A program made the translations under genes and the position numbers. From contig CAJQUW010015338.1 in the NCBI GenBank assembly GCA_907163375.1, forward strand, positions 2,501-66,500: DNA of 64,000 nucleotides, given 5' to 3'. This DNA comes from Prostheceraeus crozeri. Taxonomy: Eukaryota; Platyhelminthes; Polycladida; Euryleptidae. Within the stretch, counting starts at the first letter, position 1. The number at the start of each line of letters is the position of its first letter. Positions 34,770 to 45,196 of this stretch are shown one piece after another. The notes beneath the pieces are model-generated. The model searched no databases. It saw only the letters and a list, made by a program, of their open reading frames with translations, and was not told the DNA's origin.

Positions 34770-34965
34770 TCTTTAGACGCAGTTGACAACCTCCCAATCA
34801 ACATCTATTGAGCCTCCTTGTTCTAAAGCCATCTAATTGACTTTTAGACATCGATGAGCACAAGAAATTGTTAATTATCCTCAATTTTGAGAAGGAACGT
34901 TCCACACCAGCAACTGTTACTGGTAATGTTAGAAACAGTGAAATCGCTGTAGAAGCTTCAGGCAT
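34770..34965 (-). mobile_element. hAT transposase remnant: C-terminal dimerisation region (ZMYM1-like)
   Basis: The minus strand reads ISLFLTLPVTVAGVERSFSK then LRIINNFLCSSMSKSQLDGF. This is the hAT C-terminal dimerisation signature (PVT-A-ERSFSKL, I-NYLRS-M-Q-RL). After the Asn-Arg-Cys phrase a stop ends the frame and the expected helix is degraded. Only the C-terminal 65 or so residues survive. Confidence 0.75.
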
Positions 34966-36427
34966 CCAGGACAGCATGCAACTTTGATTCCTTCAGCAAC
35001 TCATGCAGGATCACAAGTCGAGGCGATGCTGCTTATGTGACAATACGTGAAAATTGATTAATCTCAAGTTTTCAACGAGAAATGAATATCGCCATTCAAA
35101 TTACATTCATGTTAAGCAAACTTTTCATTCACATTGAATATTGTCGATAGAAATTTTGATTTCGACAATTCGACTATGCTACACGTATGTATTGGAGACC
35201 CTCAACTTGAGTCAAGGTTCGTCCCCTCTCTTGCCCGCAACGCCGGGTCAGCGGACCTGGTTGTTGCGCCCTGCGCAGACGTTTCTCATCCATACCCTGT
35301 AGACTAGGATTCCTAAACTCGCGGCATCATATTTTGCAAAATCACTTCACAACTTCTCTCGTGTCATTGTTTTTCCTAGTCTAAATGCATACAGGAGACT
35401 GAAACTCAATTTTTCCCTGATAGAGCAATTAAATTGTTCTGTGATTTCTTAGTTTCTTGAGTTTGCCATTGCTTTCGTGCAAAAATACCTTTGAAGTGTT
35501 ATCACAATCGCATTTCACTGCAAAAGATATTCATCCCATTAAATATTTTGAAATCAAACGTTGTGATGTAAGTGAATCAAAGGATGATTTGTGCGCGAAG
35601 CTTGCAAAATTAATGCATTTGAGATTAAATAAAAAGATGCATAAAGTGAGCCTCAAATTACTACGACTTAATAATTGCACAATTTGTTGTATTGTCTTAA
35701 TTATACACTGTACTCCCTAACATTGCTTCTTGCAATTTACATGCTTATTTTTAATCTCTACAATGAAGTTCGGGAACTTCTGCAGCAGATCATAAAGTCC
35801 TAAACTAACTCAAGCGTCAAGCGTCGGAACTCAAAGAGTCCAAAAATCTTGTACTTACTCTTATTTTCAGTTACAGTCGACTTAATTTCCGAACTTTTAA
35901 GGTACCGTTTTCGGACTTTGCGGATTAGCGTACAGAGCGCAGGTACCCCCATCACGACCCACCTTGACAACAAGCAGTGAAACTAAATGATTCCTACCCC
36001 TGACACAGCCTTCAAGGGTCCACTTCCACGTAGTCGATAAAATTAGTGATCACTCTGTATGTGTTGATGTTTGATGTGATATGGCAGTAGAATCCTCTGC
36101 TGCATCCACAGAATTATACAGGTCGTCTCTTCTTCTGTTTGACTAGAAAGGAAACATTGGAACTTTCAACGTTAATGAATCTGCACAATCTGCTGACATA
36201 ATACCATGGCAATCGAACAATGAGCATCCAGTTCAACATTAAATACACCAAATTGTGCGACGTTTCAGTGACTGTTATCAACCGGATCACACAGCGATGA
36301 GACAGTCGATGTCAAGTTCTACAGAGAAGTTTGTGAACGTTTTTTCGTGCGCCTGCCAACATTTTTAATAATGATCGGAGGGCCCAACATTATCGAGAAA
36401 CCTTTTTCGCAATGATCTGAAGTGCAT
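34966..36427. other. Non-coding; possible pogo-like terminus
   Basis: ACAGTCGACTTAATTTCCGA at about 35873, followed by CGGACTTTGCGGATTAGCG, resembles one end of a pogo/Tigger-type element; no second end was found. The open stretch 35457-35720 has no recognisable features. Confidence 0.35.
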
Positions 36428-37165
36428 AAAGGGTCAATCTTGGCGCTCTATCTCTTTTCAACTCACACATGTTCGAATATGACGAGTTCATACGTTTTGA
36501 AAATGAGGGTATAGGAGCATGGTGCTCACAAAACGGTTTGGCAGTCAATGTTTCAAAAACATAGACTATTTTGTTCAGAAATCAAAGTCCGATCATCTTA
36601 CACTTTAACGCAGAAATGTGCACACAGCTGAAAATTCTCGGAGTTATTTATGACTGCGATCTCACATGGGCAGCTCATATTGATGTAGCAGTAAGGAAAG
36701 CTAGACAAAAAATATTTCTTCTGTCAAAACTAAGAAAGGATATCTCAAAAAAGGATCTGGTTAAAATTTATTCAGCTTTCATACTAAGCAGCTTGGAAAA
36801 CTGTAGTGCTCTCTTTGTTGGTCTGAACAATCAATTGTCGGAAAGATTGGAAAAATCCGTCGCAAATGCCACGTTTGCGGATCAGAGTGTTCATCCCTCT
36901 GTTCATAAGAAGGTACCACCACGCACTAAAAGTATTTGACGCCGCATTAAATGAGAGACATTTACTTCACGAACTTATTCCTAAGAAGCATCATTGCTCC
37001 CAAAAATTTATTATGGCTCGAATCAGGACTTTACGTCGTCACTCGGCGCTTATTCCTGTTTGTACTGGTCTTCATAACCGAATTTGCTGAGAAAACCCAT
37101 GGTGCACTTAACAGTGCTGAATACTCTTGCGCAACCCATGAAGCTGACCTGCGCTGAATTTGACT
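36428..37165 (+). mobile_element. LINE remnant, reverse-transcriptase thumb and C terminus
   Basis: The reading contains GAWCSQNGLAVNVSKT, then after an in-frame TAG LKILGVIYDCDLTWAAHID, KARQKIFLLSKLRKDISKK and IYSAFILSSLENCSALFVG. This is the usual region after the YADD box in CR1/Jockey-type LINEs. At least one frameshift near 36870 moves the reading to RRYHHALKVFDAALNERHLL. Truncated at the 5' end. Confidence 0.8.
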
Positions 37166-37589
37166 TTTTTCTATGTTTTTACTTGTTCTTTCACTGAGCC
37201 TCGAAATGTCAGTTTTTCATTTGTTTGAATGAAAACACATGCTATCATATATTAATTCTTCTGAAGGAATCGTGCCGATCGGAGCATTTTGAAGGAATTC
37301 ACAGCAATCCGCAAGCGGCGCAAGACTATTTTTCCTATCTCTGCAAGGTAATAAAAATTTCTTTTTGCCCACTTAATAAGTTTTTGCATGTGCCATCGAT
37401 TTAAATCAGTTTGCACTTCTAGAAAAGTGATCAGCTTAAACAATCTAATTCTGTGGCTGCATCCCTTAGTTTACTTTTGCGATGTAATATCTCTATGGTC
37501 ACACACAAACTGCGCAGCTTGCTATTTATGTCTGGATGATCGGCATAGCCCCTTGAAGGGGTGACGCAACGTGCTGGATCAATCATAGG
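37166..37589. other. Non-coding, nothing recognised
   Basis: No gene or repeat seen. Confidence 0.5.
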
Positions 37590-38262
37590 TTAATGATATT
37601 TTATGATAGAGCCAAGATAATTCATGAAAATTTCCGTGTAATATTTTTTTTATATAATACGCTGAGATCATTGGAATACCAGATATATCTGCACTATGCG
37701 TTATTGATATCTTATAATAGAGCCAAAATAAATGACATCATTAGAAAACGCATGGGAAAAATCACTGCATTAAACGCAATAGAGCCAAACTTTAGATCTG
37801 CAGGTCTTCACTCACCATCACACCAAGTTTCATCAACTTCCATGCAATACGCCAACTCTACCTAGGCACACACCCCTCACAATATGACAAATTTATAAAG
37901 TTTCAGACGTTCAAACACACAACTAGCCACAACTCCACGCATCTTTGCGGAAAACGCATTAGAGCCAAACTTAAGCTCTAAAGTGCCTCACTCACCTCAT
38001 CAACTTCCATGCAATACTCGGTCTTACACAGCCTTCACAAGATTGAAAATATGGCCTACTCAACGACAATTTCCATTTTTCAAGCACACATCAATCCATA
38101 GCTCCTACGCATCTCTACGGAAAACGCAATGGATCCAGACTGATGCTCTACAGGACCTCACTCATCCTCATACAAAGTTTCAGCTCTCTCTTACAGAGCC
38201 TTCAAAAGCTACAAAAATTTTGAAATTGTCGTTGAGTAGGCCATATTTTCAAACTTGTGAAG
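37590..38262. repeat. Degenerate repeat (GAAAACGCA..AGAGCCAAAC units) with a 41-base inverted pair
   Basis: Units built around GAAAACGCATTAGAGCCAAAC, then CTCACTCACC and CATCAACTTCCATGCAATAC, recur at about 37745, 37947 and 38119. Shorter TATAATAGAGCCAAAATAA words stand at 37607 and 37711. Separately, 38033-38073 and 38222-38262 are inverted copies with 40 of 41 bases matching (core GGCCTACTCAACGACAATTTC in two parts), enough to form a stable hairpin with a 148-base loop. Probably a decayed MITE cluster. Confidence 0.6.
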
Positions 38263-38792
38263 ACTCTATGAGACAGAGCATTGCTTTGTTTTGCAAAATT
38301 AAAAGAATTCTCATAAACCTCATGATAGAAATTGTATCTGCTCTATACGATGGACAGCAAGCTCTTCACAGTTTTGATCACTGCATGCACCTGCGTCACT
38401 GACTCAGACGTTCCAGGCAAATCCCATTCGAATTGTTTTTTATTTTCATACTTTGGATATGTCATTTATGTGTTTGAGGTCAGCGTTTTATGTCTAGCTT
38501 TCATGTGAATATGCTCGTCGACAATCGGATGCAATCCTTGTCACGTCGTCAAAGTTGTGCATTTGATACGGCCCTGATTCTCCAAATAGCAAGCTTGATT
38601 AAAGAGACGCTTGGTATCTTTGCCATCAAATTTCAATTAAGATTTAATGTTTGCATATCTCTGTATTTTCAAGTATATTCTACTTGAAGAAAATTTTATG
38701 ACTTCAACACTTAAGTTATATCACAACTAATCCTGACTTTATCAACAATTAAATATTACAACTAAGTGCTACGGCTTGACGATGTGGTGTCA
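38263..38792. other. Non-coding, nothing recognised
   Basis: No gene or repeat seen. Confidence 0.5.
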
Positions 38793-38972
38793 GTGAGTAC
38801 CATGACGTTCTTGAAATGTCATCAGACAAACTCATGCGGCAACTTGTACAGAGAGACTGCAGAGTGCCAGTTCGTCTGGACATGAAAGTGGAATGTCCTA
38901 GACATGAGGATTTCTTGGCTGCCGTAGGCGCTGCGTTTCGCCCGATCAGTGCCGATCGGAACATAAATTAAC
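38793..38972 (+). pseudogene. Coding-like fragment, unknown family
   Basis: A plus-strand frame reads SEYHDVLEMSSDKLMRQLVQ, then RDCRVPVRLDMKVECPRHED and FLAAVGAAFRPISADRNIN before TAA. Its amino-acid texture is protein-like and unlike the surrounding AT-rich DNA. A weaker echo of its last part (GTAGCCGTAGACGCAGCGTT) stands at about 39791, so it may be a piece of a repeated element. Not recognised. Confidence 0.35.
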
Positions 38973-41639
38973 AATACCATACAAAGTCCTAGAATGGAAA
39001 TTGTACGGAAATCATGGCACGCCGGGGAGTTCAGTTGGTTCTCCAGAAGGCAAATATGGTGAACTGGTTTCCTTTTTTTCTCCAATTTTTTAAATTATTT
39101 TTCAAGTCGATTTTTGACATGGATTGTCGTTCCTTGTCTAAAGATCATGCGCAAAAGAGCAATATTGAATTTGAAAAATGCTGTAGCGACAGGACGACAA
39201 AGAAAGAAATTTGGTCATAATCCATCAAAATTATAATTAGAAATTTATTAATCATTTGAAACAATAATATCATATTACTCAAAATTCTCTTCAAGAGTAA
39301 CCTGCAATTTGCTCCCGGAAACTTCCGCAACTAACTTGACCGCAATGCATCAAAATTGATCGTCAAGCCATGGATTTTTCTTTATGCCATCATTTTACAT
39401 AAGCAAGATATCAAACTTCCAATCAGTTGAATCAGTTTTTATGAGAATTCTTTATCGGATGAAGGAATATTGAGGTCTTCTTATTTTACAGGGATGATAA
39501 TATCCTTCAATAATTTATTTCTTCTAAAGCAGGATAGTTTAGAGTGAAAATTGAAGTTTAAATCAAACTAGACTGAATAATAAATGTTTAAAGGTGACTA
39601 AATTTGTCAAATTTTCGCCTGTATACCAGTTTGAACATGTAAAATACGCACATGTTAGTATCAATATTCACAGTTCGATCTCTCCACACCAGAATCAAAC
39701 AGCAAAGTTTGAATAAAGATTCCATAGCGACTACAATTAAGAAAGAGAACTGTCCGCACTGACTGAACAACTTAAGTACGAAAATCCTTTGTAGCCGTAG
39801 ACGCAGCGTTTCACCCTACAAGCTATTGTCAGAACGGCTCGAAAAGGATACCCCATTGAGTAGGGATACGACACCCTATGACATCTGTGACTAAACAAGC
39901 TGAACGACCGTACAACAGACTGCTCTAAATAGAAGCAGAATAGCAGATATCATTTTTACAGCTTAGATTCAACATTCTTATTTAGACAGAAAATTCGGGT
40001 CGGCATAAATCGATGTGGTCTTGGTAGATGAAAATTTTAGCATGGATTTAAGTGATGGTCATTCGATTGATGAGATGAAATTTTACGTCTGTGAACTGAT
40101 ACTGAAAGTCTTCGAAAAATGCATTGTGATTTCAAAATGTTTACGATAAATTTTTTTCTCTTTTATCGAATTCAAGGTTGCAAATGATAAAACACATTTA
40201 TTGAGCTGGTCGACGAATACATAGCCCAGATCATTCATTGTAGGGCAACTCCAGATAGCACTCAACAAACTTCACTACAATACTGCCTTTCAGTCTAAAC
40301 ACAAGTGTTGGAATATTATCTCTTTAAATTCAAGTGGTGATGTTTTTTATGGACAGACATCAAAGCTGAGAGCTACGAACCTCTCATTATTATTCGACCG
40401 TTATCTATATCGCTTGGAACTGGAAGAAAACTAATTAAATCCCGTGCTCACAATGAATCACAACTGAAACAATCAAAATGGAAACGAAAGATTGAATAAA
40501 AATTACACATTAAGTTAATAAGTAGCAAAAGCACATATATCTTAACTAAAGATAATGAACATAAAAAATGCTGTTTAATTAATAAAAATTTCATTTTATC
40601 ACTGTCGACCAAATGTCGAAGAAAAAACAATGATTCGAATTTTCGGCAGACTCTTATTCAAGGATAAGATAAACATTATATATAACAATTATATACTATT
40701 AATATTATATATTAATTCTTTTCGCAATGTAAAAACATAGCAATAATTCAATGTTGAATTGAAGGATTGAAGTGCATACGTAAATAACGTGGCGATGCTT
40801 AAAAATTATGTATGTTCAAGATTTTACGCTTTGATGTTTTAGAGAGATCGCTTCAAAATCAATGCATAAATAAATTGACAGGCAGCGTGTGAATTCATAA
40901 AATGCTAATAAAATAAACATCCATGAGTGGGCATGTGTTCAAGAATGCGTCGACGAAATGTATGCTGCTGTTAGCTGAGCTTCGTTATTGTAAAACTTGA
41001 AGAACTTGAAAGTGACATACCGCTACATGTCAGGTATGCATTGAACTAACTCTTATGAAACACAAATTATAAACGTGACAGAAAGAAGAAGAGTGACAAT
41101 GAATGTTCTCTTCGAATGAAATACCTCGCCTTCTGTTGGTTAAGTATAACGATAAAAAGTTAAGTGGCTAATTAATTACTTTTATTTTGAAGCCAGCTTT
41201 TTGCTCAAGGAAGACGAAGACGCGATAGTTAAAGATATTTTATGCAACCCCCGTTTGGGTCACCGCAGCAATTTACTTTACAAAAAATTTGGTGCATTAA
41301 TTAGTTGATGCGTAATTATGTGCTACGTTTAACGTTGGCGAAATAACTCCCGCATGCAAATAATTTGTTGAAATGAAGAATTTGAAAGAATGTTGCTCAA
41401 TGTGCAATCCTATTCAACCACTATTTAAGCATTACAATCTTTAAATGAAAATTATAATCCAAGTACAGTAAAATTTTAGAATTTTTGCTGATTCAGGTGT
41501 TTGAAACTTAATATTGAATATCTGTTTGCATGATAACTAGTAAAGATGAGCAAGTTGATGGCCGGCTATATGGCCTACTGGGAAAAGCATCTAAGAATTG
41601 TGAAAAAGAGTATTAGAACGTATTAGTACCTTCCTTCCG
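38973..41639. other. Long non-coding stretch
   Basis: AT-rich, with a run of TATATA-type sequence at about 40674-40710. No gene, no inverted ends and no tandem array were recognised apart from the echo near 39791. Confidence 0.45.
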
Positions 41640-42340
41640 CGAACCGAGTGCGGATTCAGTTTGTAATTGAAAATAATTCGACGAATGTTTCTCTTATGAT
41701 CACAGACTTAGCCTATAGACTACTCAAGAACCGGACAGACAAATCGTATATCTCGGAACTAATTATAACTCTATATTCTACAAAGAATTTTGCCAGTGCT
41801 AGGCAAATAGATTCTCGTCTTCGGAACTCTCGTATTCGTCCATCGTTCAAAACGCTGAAAACTTTTGATTATCTCTAATAAAGACAAAATCCTAAAGAGC
41901 TTTCCTCTTCCGTAGTTTATCAATACTCATATAAACATTGTAATAAATGCTAGTGTGGGGTAACTAAAAGGCATTTTATCACTAGAATAAATGAACACAT
42001 AAAAGGCAGTCCGCCATCTGAAATTAGCATGCATTTGCACTTTCCTGACGTCACTAATTTCCAGATCATGTATCATACCAAACCGTGCTTAACGAAACTG
42101 GCTGAGGCCTTATTCAACAAAGAATTCAACTCCGACGACCTATTGAATGTCCGGACCCGAACTACGCAATTGGCTTTGTGGTAATTCAATTTCAACGATT
42201 TGAACTCTGTATAAAAATATTGAAAATTTTTGTTCTCTCTCATTTGTATACACTGATGAAGGGTGGTTAAGCCATCCGAAATATGTATGGCTGTTTCCAC
42301 AAGAGTGGATCTTCTTAAAATACAAACTTCTCTTAGTTTT
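41640..42340 (+). mobile_element. Penelope-like retroelement remnant: GIY-YIG endonuclease end
   Basis: The reading includes VVYQYSYKHCNKC, TKRHFITRINEHIKG, SEISMHLHFPDVTNFQIMYH and KLAEALFNKEFN. It matches the cysteine-flanked GIY-YIG endonuclease at the C terminus of Penelope-like elements (Y-C--C, G-T-R-R--EH, S-I--H, E-L). TGATGAAGGGTGGTTAAGCC at about 42255, followed by CCGAAATATGT, resembles the hairpin-forming region often found beside the coding part. Old and broken; the reverse transcriptase core is not recognisable. Confidence 0.75.
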
Positions 42341-43678
42341 TATCATCCCTATAGTTTAAAAAGTTGAATTTGAATTGATATTTGGAGTACAAATTCTTTA
42401 TACTTCGATTCGCATTGAATTTCATCTGATAGTCGAATCGCTTTAAAAAATGCAATCGAATCGGATGACAGTAAATCGTAGTTTTTTTAAATTTGAATAG
42501 GAAAATCGCAATCGGAATTCTGAGCTGGCGAATCGGATAATCGCTAATCCGAACTTCATTTTTAAGAATCGCACCCACTTCTGGAACTAATAATTACCGT
42601 CACTAAGTCATAGGAACTTTGCAAACATCTGCTACGTATAGCCTATGCCTCATTTCGTGCGTCAGAAGCCCCGCTTGTTTGAACTTTAGTATAGTTAAAA
42701 TACAGGATGCAGTATTCTATTTGTAAGTAATCTTCTCCTGCCATGTTTCTCCTAATGTGATTTATGGACTAAATAAATGCATGACACAAATTCTGCTGAG
42801 CTTGTAACGTCAAGTGCTACTTTTCTCAGCATTTTATCACGGTTTAGGACCGGAAAATTAACTTACTATAGCAAGAGTGATCATTATAAGCGCTATCACA
42901 ATATCCGAGGCTGATTCCCTGTCACTATTTGTTGGGACTTTGCGTCATACCCGCTGTTAGCGAGTTCTCGTTATAGGCGAGCTGAATTAGTAAATTGTGC
43001 TGTAGATTAGAACAAAAACCATGAAAATTTTCACAAAAAGATTCTTTATTCGGGTAATGTTGTACATATCATCAAAATTAGTAGAGTAATCCAAATGCAA
43101 TGGAGGTGTAACCCAAGGAATTTCTCTTACAATTATTTAAAAAAACGCTTTACATTTCAAAGGTTGCGTCATAAACAAGAATGAGGGTTGTTAACATGTA
43201 GAAATATCCTCATCCGAATTCACTTCTCTGAAATGTTTGTTAACTCTCATCATTCCAAATACACTTACAAATTCATTCAAAATCTTCCTCCAATCTCTTG
43301 ACAACTCAATTACATACAAAGCGAGTTGTGAGATCACTGTCCACGTAAAAACATCTCCGCGCTCCCATCAAGTTCAATTGTCGACCGCCCTCAAAGTTGA
43401 AAGGTGTTGTTTATTGTTTGATTGGACCAGTCAACTTACAGGGGCTCAATACGGCGTCAGCTGTTACTGGCGCGAAACGAATGCCCAAAGACTTATTCGC
43501 TAATCCCGCAACGGATTAGAGACGACTTGAGGAACGTACTGCCTTGACTACCCTAGCATGCCTGTGTGTCGGTCCGCTACCATCAGACCACCTTCCACGC
43601 CAGGGCTTCAACCGATTAAGTCGAAGCATCATACAATTGTGGCCGGCAGTATCCACTGACAACACGTTCGGACGCTGA
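42341..43678. other. Non-coding; GC-richer patch 43360-43680
   Basis: Nothing recognised. The GC-richer part next to the small membrane-protein frame could be its 3' untranslated region. Confidence 0.4.
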
Positions 43679-43900
43679 TCAAACATTGATAGCTTTTGTG
43701 CTGCTGTTGCGTCCAGCTAGGGCTACGCCACCGAATTGGTTGGAGAGGTCATGGGGGTCGAGGTGATCGAGTATTGTGAAGAATGGCTTGTACACTGAGT
43801 AGAGAAATAGTATCAGCAGAAAGATGTACAGGAAAAACAAAAAATGGATGATTACGAACAGCAGTTCTGTAGAAAGAAAAAATACGGATGTGGATTGCAT
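43679..43900 (-). CDS. Candidate 73-residue single-pass membrane protein
   Basis: The minus-strand frame starts at ATG 43900-43898 (GAGAAGATGC context) and stops at TGA 43679-43681. Residues about 11-37 form a very hydrophobic helix (LLFVIIHFLFFLYIFLLILF), followed by a polar tail with HLDPHDLSNQFGGVALAGRN. An acceptor-like TTTTTTCTTTCTACAG lies inside it, so the same frame could instead be a last exon joined to upstream sequence, starting at ELLFVII. It lies about 220 bases downstream of the STK33 stop on the same strand, after a polyadenylation signal. It could be a separate small gene or an alternative end of that transcript. Not recognised. Confidence 0.35.
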   Translation of the reverse strand: MQSTSVFFLSTELLFVIIHFLFFLYIFLLILFLYSVYKPFFTILDHLDPHDLSNQFGGVALAGRNSSTKAINV

Positions 43901-44026
43901 CTTCTCGGCAAAGTGAAGCCGGAAGCTGACAACAGCAGTGGCATCATTCCCATGATTGCAGACCGCAGTGCTGAGAAGTCAGGGTCTGTCATATCACAGT
44001 CAGCAGTGTCCAGTCATTTCACTTTC

Positions 44027-44032
44027 TTTATT
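44027..44032 (-). terminator. Polyadenylation signal AATAAA for STK33
   Basis: The minus strand reads AATAAA about 90 bases after the STK33 stop codon, a usual distance for a short 3' UTR. Confidence 0.6.
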
Positions 44033-44122
44033 ATCTTGCCTCCGCATTATCAAGCAAGACTCATTTCACGGAATGAATATTAACTACCGGCGCTGATAAT
44101 GATACAGCGCACCACACTGACC

Positions 44123-45196
44123 CTACTTTCGGCCGGAACTACTGTCATTGGACCGTCGGTTGTTGTTAGTGTTGTTGGATCGACGCCGGTCCGTCGTTGG
44201 AGTGGAGGCAGTAGAGCCAGGATGTTTCAAAGCTTTCTTTTGAGTGGTAGGAGAGGCCGTCGCACCACTGGCAGATTCCCCACAGTTCGTTGGCGACAAT
44301 AGAGAATCACCAGAAATGCTCTCCCCATTCTCTTTCGACCGATTGAACTCTTTCATCAACTCCAAGATGTTTGTTGTGGTTCCGCCTTCTAGAGGTTCCG
44401 TTGCACCGGTGAACCAATTCTGCCGGATTGCCTCCTTGGAGGTGTATCGATGCATCGGCTCTCGATGCAGCAACCGGCGCATGGTGACAATTGCATCTTC
44501 TGACACCTTAGCACTCTTCAGTTTGGGTGAATACTCGACATTTTTATCTTCCCATTCGCGGATCTCATCGTATAGATCATCCTCTGTCGTCGCACGGAAG
44601 GGAGAGGCACCGGTAAGGAGTTGGTGCATGATAATGCCGACGCTCCACACATCACACTGTCGGCTGTATGACTTCCCAGCGATGATCTCCGGTGCCATGT
44701 AGAGGGGTGTACCACAGAACTCTTGCATGGTCTCTTGGCTTTTCTTCAGCTCAATGGAGAGTCCGAAATCAGTAAGTTTAATTCGATAAGGAAGGAGAGA
44801 TTGATCGTCTTGCTCTTCTGCTTCACCGCTCTCAGCAGCCGCTGCGCAAACGGCACCTAATGATCCTGACGAGGCGTTGGCTAAGTTTTGGATTAAGAGA
44901 TTCTCCAACTTGACGTCCCGATGGACGATATTTCGACGATGAAGATAATCAACAGCAGCGCCGAGCTGGCGCATCAGTTCTCGAGCTTCAGGTTCTGAAA
45001 AGGAACCACGACGGTTGAGTTCAGTGTTGAGATTGCCACCGTCACACAGCTCCATTATCATGTAAACGTGATGATCAGATTCGTAGATTACTCGAAGACT
45101 GACAACATTCTCATGCCGCACGAGCTTCAGGATGTGCACCTCACGCTCCCAGGACTTAGCACTGTTGCTGTTGCTGCTTCCACGTTCCTTCACCAA
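44123..45196 (-). CDS. STK33: STK33-type serine/threonine kinase, last exon (most of the kinase domain and tail)
   Basis: A protein kinase of the CAMK-like group related to vertebrate STK33, a cytoplasmic kinase enriched in testis and sperm. This exon starts after CTTCTCTTTCAG (45197-45208) in phase 0 with LVKERGSSNSNSAKSWEREV and ends at TAG 44123-44125, giving 357 residues. Visible motifs in order: helix C Glu (EREVHILK), hinge MELCDGGNL, catalytic loop VHRDVKLEN, LTDFGLS, CGTPLYMAPE, and CDVWSVGIIMHQLL. The Arg-Tyr of lobe end (HRYTSKEAIRQNWFTG) and TTNILELMKEFN follow, the last typical of STK33. Unusual is a roughly 35-residue Ala/Glu-rich insert between catalytic loop and DFG. The tail is Ser/Asn/Arg-rich and unstructured. 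All catalytic residues are present. Confidence 0.9.
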   Translation of the reverse strand: MVKERGSSNSNSAKSWEREVHILKLVRHENVVSLRVIYESDHHVYMIMELCDGGNLNTELNRRGSFSEPEARELMRQLGAAVDYLHRRNIVHRDVKLENLLIQNLANASSGSLGAVCAAAAESGEAEEQDDQSLLPYRIKLTDFGLSIELKKSQETMQEFCGTPLYMAPEIIAGKSYSRQCDVWSVGIIMHQLLTGASPFRATTEDDLYDEIREWEDKNVEYSPKLKSAKVSEDAIVTMRRLLHREPMHRYTSKEAIRQNWFTGATEPLEGGTTTNILELMKEFNRSKENGESISGDSLLSPTNCGESASGATASPTTQKKALKHPGSTASTPTTDRRRSNNTNNNRRSNDSSSGRK

